Source: Chlorocebus sabaeus | Taxonomy: Eukaryota > Chordata > Mammalia > Primates > Cercopithecidae | DNA: 64,000 nucleotides | Reading direction: 5' to 3' | NCBI RefSeq assembly: GCF_047675955.1 | Contig: NC_132929.1 | Coordinates: forward strand, 33,348,421-33,412,420 | Part shown: positions 38,920 through 50,637 of the stretch, piece after piece | How the letters are laid out: each line of letters opens with the position of its first letter | Position numbering within the stretch: position 1 is the stretch's first letter | Translations under genes and position numbers: made by a program | Notes under the pieces: model-generated | The model's database searches: none | What the model saw: the letters and a program-made list of their open reading frames with translations, nothing else | What the model was told of the DNA's origin: nothing

Positions 38920-40680
38920 ACAAAACATGAAATAAAAGATGTAATGATTGTAAATGAAAAGATAAACTATTATTTGAAAATCATAAGATGATGCTCCTGA
39001 AAAATCCAAGAGAATTAGCTGAAAATGTTTTAGAATAATGGTTCCTAAATTTATCTACACATTGGAATCCACAGGGGGAATGTCAAAAAACTCCAGATGC
39101 TGGAACCTCTCCCAGAGGCTGTGATTTAGTTTGTCTGAGGTGTGTCCTGGGTTTTGGAATTTTTAAAGATCCCTAAGTGAGTCTAATGTGTAGACAAGTT
39201 TGGTAACAATTGCTTTATAATTGGTAAGCTCAATAAATTGGCTATATCCTAGGCAAATATTTTAAAAAATGGCTTTCCTATCAAAACAAACAGTTAGAAA
39301 ATAGAACAGGAAAAAAAAAATCTCATTTGTGCTAGTGACAAACATATATCCAAGAATGGTTTTAGCAAGAAAAGTGTGATTCTTGTGCAAAGTAAATTAA
39401 AACATTATATTGGGGAACTTTTTAAAAAGCCTTAATTAAATGGAGAGATACAGTATGTTTATAGAGACAATGAAGAGTCACATAATATCCCAGGAGGATT
39501 AGAGACACAGGTATAAGAAGTGAAATCCTAAGAAAGTAACTTCAAATTTGGATAAATGAGTTAACAAAAAACACAAAAAAATGAGTTAACAAAACACAAA
39601 TGTTTTGTAAAAATAAAAATGAAGGGTATTTGCCTTACTAGGTGTTAAAGTGGATTTATAAATAGTATAATTCTGGTCCAAAAATAAGATTAATGGAAAA
39701 TAATAGTTTAGAAAGAGGTCTTAAAATATTTAGGAGTTTATTGATGCTGAAGAAAATATGACAAATCAGTGGAGAAAATATTCAATAAGTGGTATTATAA
39801 AAACTGAACCACTGAAAAATGTTAAATATTTGAATTTTTCACTTTAACAATAAATGCTTACTAAATTATAGAGTTAAATATTTGAAAATAAAGTCAGAAA
39901 ACAAAGGCAGAAAAAATAGATCAACATTTGTTACGTGGTTGGGAGAAGATTTTTAAGCCCAAAGTAACAGAAAAATCTCATCTAAAAATTAGAAATAATT
40001 TATTACACAAAAATTCAAAACTCTGTGGAAAAAATAAAGCAAACTGGAAGAAAACATTTGCAGCAAATGACAAAGGATTAATATCCTTAATTCATAAAAA
40101 GGTCTCAAAAGAAAAAGTCACAAAAGAAAACTGATCAAAAGAAATGAAAAACAACTCTTAAAAATATATACAGATCATGAAAATATTTTAGCCTTCCTAG
40201 TAATCCAAGAAATACAATGAGGTACCATTGTTTACCAAATTAACAAGATTAAAAATACATGTACTCACTGAAGGGGAAAGTTTTGTGATAGCCAGACAAA
40301 CACTCATGGTGCCTTAGGTTGATCCTTATTTTTCTGGAATGCAAAGTGGCAACATATACCAACAATCTTAAAATGTTTCTTTTCTCTGACACGTATTCTT
40401 CATTCTAAGACTCTGTCCTACGCAAACAGGAAAAAAAGCATTTACATCCAAGAATAGCCTGAATGACGTTATTTTTAATGTAAAAAAATTAGGATCAATC
40501 CAAAATCTGGAGACAGAAGAACAAAATGAACAGACAAGGGACAGTGATATGGTAGAATAGTGTGTAGCATATATAATACTTTTGCAATCAGATAAAAATA
40601 CCGTTGAAAATGTATCAACATTAGAAAAGAAAGAAGGCAAAAAGATGCTAAAACTTAAGTAGTGAAGGGTAGTGGACTTT
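38920..40680 (+). repeat. HAL1/L1M-type LINE, right of the L1PB
   Basis: Plus-strand ORF2 text continues just after the reverse transcriptase active-site region (actattatttgaaaatcata). It runs through acaaatgtcaaaaa-type text to aaactggaagaaaacatttg, caaaggattaatatccttaa and ccaacaatcttaaaatgtt. It looks like the continuation of the LINE at 34330-34745. A MER3-like element sits inside it. Confidence 0.6.
39035..39212. mobile_element. MER3/MER5-like hAT-Charlie MITE
   Basis: atggttcctaaatttatct, then cacattggaatccacagggg, then gatgctggaacctctcccagagg and a reversed second half (gtctaatgtgtagacaagtttggt) form the near-symmetrical pattern of small Charlie MITEs. The exact family is uncertain. 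Confidence 0.6.
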
Positions 40681-40699
40681 TTTTCTATTTTAAATTATT

Positions 40700-40998
40700 A
40701 TTTATTAATTAGTTTATTTTTTAAAACAGAGTTCCGCTCTTCTTGCCCAGTCTGGAGTGCAATCTTGGCTCACTGCAACCTCCGCCTCCTGGGTTCAAGC
40801 GATTCTCCTGCTTCAGCCACCTGAGTAGCTGGGATTACAGGCACCCGCCACTATGCCCAGCTAGTTTTTTGTATTTTTAGTAGAGATGGGGTTTCATCAT
40901 GTTGGACAGGCTGGTCTCGAACTCTGGACCTCAAGTGATTCATCTGCCTGGGCCTTCCAAAGCGCTGGAATTACAGGCGTGAACCACCACGCCTGGCC
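40700..40998 (-). mobile_element. AluS
   Basis: A reverse Alu with a degenerate T-rich tail runs through gttccgctcttcttgcccag, cctccgcctcctgggttcaag and an end at gcctggcc. The target duplication is ttaaattatt (40690-40699 and 40999-41008). Confidence 0.92.
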
Positions 40999-41008
40999 TT
41001 AAATTATT

Positions 41009-42050
<1,042 letters not shown>

Positions 42051-42051
42051 T

Positions 42052-42195
42052 TTATGTAATTTAATTGTATATATAATTATGTAACAATTACATGTAACTA
42101 AATCACACAATATATAAATTATATATTATAAATTATAATTAAATTATGTAATATATAAATTATATGTTAGATATAATTATGTGTAATTGGTTTAA
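42052..42195. repeat. AT-rich, self-complementary low-complexity tract
   Basis: Repeated aattatat, atataaatt and taattatg blocks over about 140 bases. The tract is largely its own reverse complement. Confidence 0.85.
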
Positions 42196-42324
42196 CAATG
42201 CGCAAAAATCAGAGGGAAAAAGTATTAGAGGGAAGGGAGTAAAGGGGAAAACAATATTTATACATCAATTACGTATACATTTGAACATCAATGGAAGATA
42301 CAGACCTTTTATATATGTATCTGC

Positions 42325-42468
42325 AAAGCAGGTATTATCCTCATTTTCTTAAATGAGTCAACAGTAGCTTGAAGGGGCAAGTCACTTGCTTGAGGTTACA
42401 AACTTTTTAGTTCTAGAGTGAAGACTTAATCCCTCTTCTGACTCCACTATGCCACCTGACTCTAAACA
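42325..42468 (-). repeat. MIR SINE
   Basis: gcaggtattatcctcatttt, then gaaggggcaagtcacttgct, then gaggttacaaac and ctgactccactatgccacct match a reverse MIR. Confidence 0.7.
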
Positions 42469-43789
42469 TATATACACTGGTTGCTACCAGCCTTTATGCG
42501 TCAAAGACCTCTCTGTGTGTGATAAAAATACCATTCCCAGAAAAATTCATATGAACACACAAAAATTTGCACGTTGAGTACCTTCCAAGGGTAAGGTCAT
42601 CATGAACCTTGGTTTATGGCTGTTGTCTTGGAAAATTAATAGAGCCACTTTTCACTCTCAAAGTTGTTCTGGTTTGGATGATAAACTACTTGATTACCTT
42701 TAATTATAGGTCATGCATATTCCTTTCATTTTCCTCTTTCCCCCAACCCTGCTGGTCTGTTCTTGAATGTTACCACTGGTGTGTCTTAAGCAACCAAAGT
42801 GGGGCATTTTCTCCACCAATTTAGTGTGGGGAGGGAAATTACCCAGTGCCTGACCATCTATCATCAACTCATACCTCATCTTATATCATGTAATCAGGTT
42901 TCACTTTGGAAAGTTGAAAGCAGAGCCCTGAGAAAACTGCACAGCAGGATGTGTGTAAGTTTCAGTTGGATAAAGGGGAAGTCTTGGGCATGCGTGCAGC
43001 CTCTGGTCAGGACCCACAAGGTCCCTGCAGTTGTGATTCTGGATGCTTGGGTGGGGGTTAGGAGAAAAGGAGTCCTGGAGTTACAGAGCAGGCAATACAG
43101 TTCTGTGAGAAGGTCAACCAGCAGAAGATGATACCTTTACAGATATCCCAGCCATGCTCCATGGCCACGTGTGGTCTGCCCTCAGAGTTGTCTCTTTAAG
43201 ATAAAGGTATTTAAGCAGAGATGAAAGCCAGGGCCACGGTACATTATAGTGGGAGGGGGTCTGGAGTGTCAGAAGGAGAGAGCTGGTTCCTGGAGAGCCA
43301 ACACGAGCATCCTCATGCTTGCTGCATTGGAGACAGATGGTCCAATCTCTCCTCTTGGCATGGAGTCCCCCAGACATGTGGTTGCTGAGATTCCCACAGA
43401 AGAACAAGGCAGATAAGCATCTTGTTCCTCACAGGTCTCTTCTCAAATGCGAAAAATCTGCTAAATATCAGCAGTAGCCACAGAGAACGAAGATTTCAAG
43501 GAGATGTGGTGGACCAGACACCATTTGTCCACATTAGGCAAAGCAGTAGAAACAAATTAAGTAGTGACTCCAGAGGAAGGAATGATGGCCATTGCCAAGG
43601 CCTCCGTTTCCTTAGGACTGCTGTGGGAAAGATGTTGCTTTTTTGGTTGTACTGAAAGTCCAAAGAAAACTCTGAAAAATCATGAAGTATATTAATGAGA
43701 AGGAGAAGACTGAGGCTGGAGAAGATTGCAATGGAGAAGCATATGGCAAAGAAATGTTCCGCCTTCCCTCTGGCCTAATTTACCCAAAG
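42469..43789. other. Unassigned, repeat-poor stretch
   Basis: About 1.3 kb with more balanced composition and no element that I can name. A 110-codon plus frame (42799-43131) and a 97-codon minus frame (43114-43407) show no domain or codon pattern to suggest coding. It could be single-copy sequence or an LTR that I do not recognise. Confidence 0.4.
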
Positions 43790-45521
43790 CAAGACTTCTT
43801 GACCTGGGGATCCATGGACTCAAGTGACCCCCCGCCAAAAAACAACAACAACAACAAAAAACAACTATTTTATTCAACCTCTTCTAAAAGTTATCACTTT
43901 ATTTCATTATCAATATAGGTAACCAACCATAGCATTAGGAATACTACCTATGGCTTTGTTACCAATCAAAATAATAGATATTTCATAGAATATTCTAGTT
44001 GTTGCAGGTATTTGTTTTTTTAAAAAAACTTTATTTTAGGTTCAAAGGTACATGTGCAAATTTGTTTTGTAGTAAACTATGTGTCATGGGGGTTTGGTGT
44101 ACAGATTATTTTGTCACCCAGGCAATAAGCATAGCACTGGACAGGTAGTTTTTGGATCCTCTCCCTCCTCTCACCTTCCACCCTCAAGGAGGCCCTTGTC
44201 TATTGTTCACCTCCATGTGTTCTCATCATTTAGCTCCCACTTATAAGTGAGAACATGTGGTATTTGGTTTTTTGTGCTGGTATTTGTCTGCTTAGGATAA
44301 TGGTCTCCAGCTCCATCCATGTTGCTGCAAAGGATGTGATCTTGCTTTTTTTTTTTTTTTTTTTTTTCATGGCTGTGTAGTATTACATGGTGTATATGTA
44401 GTATTACATGGTGTGCACACATTTTCTTTAGTCTACAGTTGATAGGCATTTAGGTCAATTCTCTGTCTTTGCTATTGGGAATAGTGCTGCAATAAACGTG
44501 GGTGCATATGTCTTCATGATAGAATAATTTATATTATTTTGGTTATATACTCAATAATAGGATTGCTGGGTTGAATGGTAGTTCTGTTTCAAGCTCTTTG
44601 AGGAATCATCACACTGCTTTCCACAATGGTAGAACTAATTTACATTCCCACTGGCAATGTGTAAGTGCTCCCTTTTCTCTGTAACCTTGCCAGCATCTGT
44701 TATTTTTTGACCTTTTAATAATAGCAGTTCTGACCAGTATAAAATGGTATCTCATTGTGATTTTGACTTGCATTTCTCTATTAGTGATAGTGAACATTTT
44801 TTCATATGCTTTTTGGCTCATGTATGTCTTCTTTTGAATAGTGAATAGTGTTTGTTCATGTCCTTTACCCACTTTTTAATGGGGTTGCTTGTTTTTTGCT
44901 TATAAATTTATTTAAGTTCCTTATAGATTCTTGATATTAGACCTTTGTTGGATGCATAGTTTGCAAATATTTTCTACCACTCTGTAGGTTTGTTTCATCT
45001 GTTGATAGTTCCTTTTCCTGTGCAGATACTTTTTAGTTTAATTAGGTCCCATATGCCAATCTTTGTGTTTGTTGTGATTGTTTTTGGCATCTTTGTCATG
45101 AAATTTTTGCCAGGTCCTAGATCCAGACTAGTATTTTCTAGGTCATCTTCCAGGGTTTTTATAGTTTTAGGTTTTACATTTAAGTCTAATCCATCTTGAG
45201 TTGATATTTGTACAAGGTATAAGAAAAGGGTCCAGTTGCAGGTATTTCTAAATATCATTTATGCTCATTAATTCTTGGAGTAGTTCTTGGGGATTAGATG
45301 TGTCACTAGATTTTGTTTTTGCTTAACACATGAAGGATGCAAATATAATACTCTATCACAAATTTAGTGCTTTTGGGTTAAAAAAATTTAATAATTGTAT
45401 TTCAAGGTAACTGATTTTATCATACCACATCTTTTATATATTTAATAATGTTATTTTAAGATACAGTTTCATGGGGTTCACACCACCAGGAAGTTCATGG
45501 TATAAAAATTAGGAACCCCTG
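43790..45521. mobile_element. hAT-Charlie element split by an L1
   Basis: The left half (43790-44013) begins aagacttcttgacctggggatcc and has atagcattaggaatacta and ctatggctttgttaccaatc. The right half (45248-45521) has aattgtatttcaaggtaactg, agatacagtttcatggggttc and the end aggaacccctg. Together they read as one Charlie-type MITE. The precise family is uncertain. A CAA run lies at 43842-43858. Confidence 0.65.
44014..45234 (-). mobile_element. L1 3' fragment inserted in the Charlie element
   Basis: A reverse L1 3' UTR and ORF2 C-terminus runs from ttttttttaaaaaaac through acttataagtgagaacatgtgg to the 5' truncation at aagaaaagggtcca. The target duplication is an exact 13-mer, gttgcaggtattt (44001-44013 and 45235-45247). 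An internal T run of about 24 lies at 44345-44367. A small tandem repeat of tagtattacatggtgt follows it. The age is about L1PB/L1MA. Confidence 0.95.
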
Positions 45522-45618
45522 GAAAGTAAAAATACAAGAATATTTCATTTTCATCTTCAGTTGCTCTCGTAGCAGTTGTGCAGTACTTCAATAGTGAATT
45601 GATAAATAATTGTGCATA

Positions 45619-46078
45619 TGTGTTTATTGTGGCACTATTCACAATAGCAAAGACTTGGAACCAACCCAAATGTCCATTAATGATAGACTGGATTAAGAAA
45701 ATGTGGCACATATACACCATGGAATACTATGCAGCCATAAAAAAGGATGACTTCATGTCCTTTCTAGGCACATGGATGCAGCTGGAAACCATCATTCTCA
45801 GCAAACTATCGCAAGAGCAGAAAACCAAACACCGCATGTTCTCACTCATAGATGGGAATTGAATAATGAGAACACTTGGACACAGGAAGGGAAACATCAC
45901 ACGCCAGGGCCTGTCGTGGGATGGGGGGAGCGGGGAGGGATAGCATTAGGAGATATACCTAATGTAAACGACAATTTAATGGGTGCAGCACACCAACATG
46001 GCACATGTGTACATATGTAACAAACCTGCACGTTGTGCACATGTACCCTAGAACTTAAAGTATAATAAAAAGAAAAAA
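45619..46078 (+). mobile_element. L1PA 3' fragment
   Basis: This 460-base, 5'-truncated L1 has the end of ORF2, a G-rich tract, and the young 3' UTR (acaatttaatgggtgcagca, then gtgcacatgtaccctagaac) before the A tail. The target duplication is the exact 11-mer aattgtgcata (45608-45618 and 46079-46089). It is clearly younger than the other L1 copies here. The open frame 45578-45862 is the ORF2 C-terminus (YTMEYYAAIKKDDFMSF). Confidence 0.96.
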
Positions 46079-46089
46079 AATTGTGCATA

Positions 46090-46589
46090 AAAATGACTGA
46101 GCCATTTCTTGTTAGGCAGTGCTCAATAGATTCCTCCAGAGAATCTCTCTGACAATATTCTGTCTTCATTTAAATACTTGTTATTATTCTGAGAATTCTT
46201 TTCCTTGTTCCAGTTTGAATTCATTTACTTCTCTCCATAGGCTTTGTGTTTTCAGATCTGTGCAACGACTGTATATGTATGGCCCCAACCAATGGTATCT
46301 TCTCACTTCTAGTCCATGAACCTGATCAACAGCTTAGGTTTTGGGGTATTCACTTTTCCCAGTCTCCCCCCTCTACACTGCATGAGCATTATCTGTATTT
46401 TGGAAATGATTACACAAGATGATGAGGCAAGTACAGGAAAATCAGACGCTCAGAGTTGTATGGAATGTGAAAGGAGTGTGGAGACACAGTTGACAATGCT
46501 AATGGAGTGAACGGATAGCATGCTGAAGCCTTCTGTGCCAGCTTCTGTGTTTTATGTAAGTTCTGATTAATTCTATATATAGTTCAAAT
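46090..46589. other. Unassigned sequence
   Basis: No gene or element recognised. Confidence 0.35.
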
Positions 46590-46775
46590 ATTTTCTGATT
46601 TAATTTATGAAATGACTCTTTGAGGCAGATATTAATAGACGCATTTTACCAATGAGAGAACTATGCACAAAAAGGATAAGTAGGAATGTACAGCTAATAA
46701 TGTCAAAGCCAGAGTTTGAATCTAAGCTGTGTTCATACCTCATGTGCTTTACCATCATTGCCTCTCTCAGATTTA
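46590..46775 (-). repeat. MIR SINE
   Basis: atgactctttgaggcagata, then attttaccaatgagagaact, then tgtcaaagccagagtttgaatc match reverse MIR well. Confidence 0.82.
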
Positions 46776-47299
46776 TAAATCTCTCCAAATCTCTGAAATA
46801 TACAGTAGTCCTCCCTTATCCGCAGGGGATACATTCTAAGACCCCCCAGTGGATGCCCAAAGCCATGGATAGATCATGTTTAATTTATAAGTTAAGCACA
46901 GTAAGAGATTAAAAATAACAATAATAGAATAATCATAACAATATACTGTAGTGAAACTTACGTGAATGTGGCCTCTCTCTTTCTCAAAATATCTCATTGT
47001 ACTATACTCACCTGCCTTCTTATGATGTCACCCATGTGACAAGATGAAGTGAGGAGGATGACATAGACATGGTGACACAGTGTTAGGCTACTATTGGCCA
47101 TTTGGGTATCTCAGGAGGAGGATTATCTGCTTCAGATCATTCTGGGTCATTGAGTTATGCTGATGTTGAAGGCTGCAGGTCAGGAGCAGAGAATATCAAT
47201 AGTTGGGGATCCTTAATAGTTGAAGTTGGTTTTTTTTCTGAAAACTTTTGGAAGAACATTATAATTGGAGGTTGCGGTTTCTTTCTTTTTAACTCATCA

Positions 47300-48874
47300 T
47301 AGTGTTGTTGCAGAGGTTGTAATCCTGTTCATACTGGTGACTTTGATGCTATATTCCCTCCAAGGATCGCATTCCACAATTTTGTTCCTTAATGTCTGTG
47401 CAGTTGGAAACACTTTGGCAAAGTTAATGTCCACATTGTGATCCAGTTTCTTCTTCTTGATCTTTCTTTTCCTCTGAAGGTGATTCAACAGGTTCTTCCA
47501 ATTCCTTGTTTGTAAGTACATCTTGATGACCCTGAGTATGTTCTCCCCTGTCCACATCAAGCAGCTTGGCATATTTTTCTCCACCAACTCGTCTTGCTGT
47601 ATGAACAATTTTCCTAAATTCTCCATCCATCCCTTGGAAGCATTTAAAATCATTCACAACTTCACTCTACAGGTTCCTCCAGCAGGCATTTACTGTTTCT
47701 GTTTTTAATTAATCCATTGCAGCTTTGATGAATGTTATTGCATCAGCAATAATAAATGACTTCCATCACTGCAGATTAGGGTCTGCATCAATTGCTGGTC
47801 AAATGTGACCAAATACAAGGTGGGTGTATGCGGCCTTGACAAACAGAATGATGCCCAGGTCAAGGGGCTGAAGCAGTGAGGTCGTATTTGGAGTTAAAAA
47901 TATAGCGTGTACATTTTCATTTTCATAGGTTCCTGGTGAGGACCTGCCTCCTGGCTTGCAGATGGCTGCCTTCTCATTATGTCTGGCCACGTGCAGTGTC
48001 TATTACTAATAGAATTTTAAATTCTAACCCTTTCTTTTCTAAGTACATTTTTTTTTTTTTTTTACTTCTTAGATGAAGCATTGGTGAAGACATTCTGTAA
48101 ATAAGATGGCTGTCACCCATACTTTCTGATTATGTTGCCAGAATACAGGCAGAAAATTTTTGTTTTTGTGCTTGAGAGCACGTGTGTTCTTTGCTTTGTA
48201 CACCATGCCTGGCTTTATCATATGCCCTGCAACATTGTCACATAGCACCAGAGTTCATCTGTCCTTCCATGTTTTATGCCTGGGGACTCCTTTGCACTTT
48301 ATGAATGTGGGTTTTATTGGGCATCGTCTTCCTGAAGCATCTGGTTTCATCATAATTGGAGATTTGCTTTGGGTGGCATCCCTTCCCCCTAATTTCTTCA
48401 CTTCCACCAGAAATGTGGCAGCAACTTCCTCCTTGACACATAAAACCTCTCCAGTAATTTTCATATTTTTCAGTCCAAAACTATTCCTGAATCTGTGTAA
48501 CCATCCCTTACTTGCGGTAAATGGCTTGGTATCACTCACTTCAGGGGATCCCTGTTCCTTGCTGAAATTTTCACATAGGCTCAACGCTTTCTGGTGCAAC
48601 ACATTGCCATCAGTTGGAGTACGTTTTTGGCTCATGTTTTCCACCTGCAAATGTAAAGCATTTTCCATCTTTATGCATTTGCCATGCACTGTGGCTGTAA
48701 CTTTTGCAGTCTGACGTGCCATGGTAAAACCAGCATGGATTTCCTCTTTTCCGCAGTTTCATGGATAGAAGCTTCTTTCTTACTGTGGATCTCAGCAAAC
48801 TCAGCCTATGATTTTTGTTGTTGTTGTTGTTCTTTCCATTAGTCGAGAACTTTTACCTTTTCACTTAAAGGAAG

Positions 48875-48890
<16 letters not shown>
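47300..48890 (-). pseudogene. Tigger transposase pseudogene
   Basis: Pogo/Tigger transposases bind their ends with a CENP-B-like double helix-turn-helix and cut with a DDE/DDD core. In minus-strand order the fossil has an N-terminal LPLSEKVKVLD near 48845-48875, broken by T29. A DNA-binding region open from 48722 to 48255 shows PFTASKGWLHRFRNSFGLKN (near 48530). Core text in another frame (NTRALKHKNKNFLPVFW, about 48120-48200) comes next, then KGLEFKILLVIDTA near 48010, where an active-site aspartate region is expected. PNTTSLLQPLDLGIILF lies near 47850-47900. A charged C-terminal tail lies at 47297-47657. Several frame changes and stops make it dead. A foreign block of about 58 bases replaces the stretch just after the VIDTA site. 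Resemblance to the human JRK/TIGD genes is only by superfamily. Confidence 0.88.
47928..47985. repeat. MLT1-like block inside the transposase pseudogene
   Basis: 47928-47962 is identical over 35 bases to 50759-50793 in the MLT1 LTR downstream, in the same direction. Similarity continues with small changes to about 47985. Nothing on its left matches the LTR, so the left edge is sharp. Confidence 0.9.
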
Positions 48891-48907
<17 letters not shown>

Positions 48908-49268
48908 CATATTTGAATTGCCAGCATCACTATACTTGGGGCCATTGTTAACTAAATTAGTTGAACACAGGCACCACAATACTGCAAGTTGCCTCCGATC
49001 TTTCCTCCAAAATCTAGTAATGTCCAAATTTGGGAAATCAAAATCATGGGCCAGTTGTTAAGTGTAATTTGGTTGGTTTTCCTCTGAGCACGGGATAGGC
49101 TGCTGAGATGAGAAACTGTGCCTGCCTGCCTGCCTGCTTGCCTGCCTACCTCTCTTACTCCAGGTCCTTGCCTTGTATTTAGTTATAATAATTCTCAACA
49201 CGTGTGTTTTAATTAACAATGGCAGGTGGAAACGTATGGTCCATGCTGGGGAGATCATTGTAGCTGTA

Positions 49269-49631
49269 CAGATGTTCCTTGACTTATGATAGGGTTTCAT
49301 CCTGATAAACTCACTGTGAGTTGAAAATACCACAAGTTGAAAAAGCACTTAGTACACCTAAACTGCTAAACAACATAGCTTAGCCTAGTCTATCTTAAAC
49401 ACGCTTAGGACACTTAGCCTACAGTTGGGCAAAATCATCTAACACAAAGCCTGTTTATGATAAAGTATTGAATATGTCATATTATTTTTTGAAAATGGTA
49501 CTGAAAGTGAAAAACAGAATGGTTGTATGGGCACTCAAAGGTATGGATTCCACCGAATGTATATCGCTTTAGCAGTATCATAAAGTAAAAAATCATGCAT
49601 CAGACCATCACTAAGCTGGGGATTGTCCATC
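49269..49631. mobile_element. MER46-like Tigger-superfamily MITE
   Basis: It runs from cagatgttccttgacttatg through cacctaaactgctaaacaac, gttgggcaaaatcatctaac and gaaaaacagaatggttgtat to catcactaagctggggattgtccatc. TA lies on both sides (49267-49268 and 49632-49633). The two ends are roughly inverted repeats. The family is named by memory; the class is firm. Confidence 0.78.
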
Positions 49632-49689
49632 TATCCCACAGTGGACACTGGGTGGGAATATCCTTCTCCGTGGGTGTTGTATTTCCATT

Positions 49690-49800
49690 CTATTCCCTCT
49701 CTCCATGATCCAGGGCAAAGACTACATCTAATTTGCCTGTGTGTCCCCAGTGCCTAGCATGGTGCCTGGCCTAGGGTAAAAGCTACCCTGTGATAGACAA
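49690..49800 (+). repeat. L2 3' tail
   Basis: gggcaaagactacatctaatttg, then gtgtgtccccagtgcctagc, then atggtgcctggcctagggtaa follow the L2 3' end. Confidence 0.6.
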
Positions 49801-50379
49801 TAAAAGGAATATGTCCATGAGGCAAGATGTGTTTGGTCTATTCATCCTAAGGTCCAGGGTCAAGATCACAGTGGAAAGCTAGGAGCACCCAGTGCACAGC
49901 AATTTTTTTGAATACCCCAAATGAGTATTTTATGTCTGGTCTTCTTAAGTTTAAAACAAGAAGACACCAACTAAGAATGTATAGTCTTACTCTGCTTGTA
50001 TTTTGTAAAATCAACTCATTAGTTACTTAGCGTCTATATAGAGCAGTGTACACAGCCCTGAAGACAGTATGATTCTGGTGTAATCTTGACCTGCTCCCAT
50101 TAGATTGTTAGTGAAGCCCTTAACAAAGCATGGCTGGGAGGGCAGTTCTCCCTGCTCTGTCTCCATTCTTCTCTTTCTTTTTTGCTGATATCTTCTTGAT
50201 TTGCTATTGTATAACCCTTTTGTGTACATGTCAATTGCCTCTGGTATTAGAGTTTCTTAATTATAAGGTAGTCATGACCTCAACGTTTCTGTCCAGTGTC
50301 TTCACTGTCTGTATTTCCCTCTAAGGCTCTGACTTGGTGCTTTTCACATATTAAGGTGATGGTTCAAAGTGCATATTTG
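49801..50379. other. Unassigned sequence
   Basis: Nothing recognisable apart from AT-rich runs. Confidence 0.35.
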
Positions 50380-50460
50380 GGGACCCTGAAAGCAGAAACT
50401 CTAATTTAGTATCTTTGTGTAGGTGACCTGTGAATTTCACTTTGAGAAACACCACTCTAG
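50380..50460. repeat. MER5A-like Charlie fragment
   Basis: tgaaagcagaaactctaattt, then aggtgacctgtgaatttcac, then tttgagaaacaccact match one end of MER5A with many changes. Confidence 0.5.
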
Positions 50461-50637
50461 CTATGGCTATTCCTAACTTAACAACTATCATTATCTATGC
50501 AATGACAAAATGTCAATTGTCCTCTCCTTCTGTGTATCCTTTGAGGAAATTTCCTGCCATAGATAGCTACCTTTACCTAGCAAAATGCTTTTTCCATGTC
50601 AGTTGGTTTCTACTATAAAGAGTGGAAGATTGATAGG

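Larger units (their letters stand above)
46803..49266 (-). mobile_element. Tigger7/MER44-like DNA transposon
   Basis: The left end cagtagtcctcccttatcc is preceded by TA, the target of the mariner/Tigger superfamily. It continues with taagaccccccagtggatgcc as in MER44/Tigger7. A broken transposase lies inside on the minus strand. The matching inverted end is not evident near 49260, where another Tigger-type element starts, so the right end is lost or decayed. It contains T runs at 48045-48063 and 48877-48905, and a short gcct repeat at 49112-49150. Confidence 0.85.

Noticed and set aside
48160..48714. 184-codon plus-strand frame as a gene
   Set aside because: It is the antisense shadow of the Tigger transposase, which reads on the minus strand with recognisable motifs.
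49081..49151. GCCT repeat as a CRISPR-like or regulatory array
   Set aside because: Four-base units without spacers, a simple microsatellite. No CRISPR, operon or other prokaryotic feature is present in the window.
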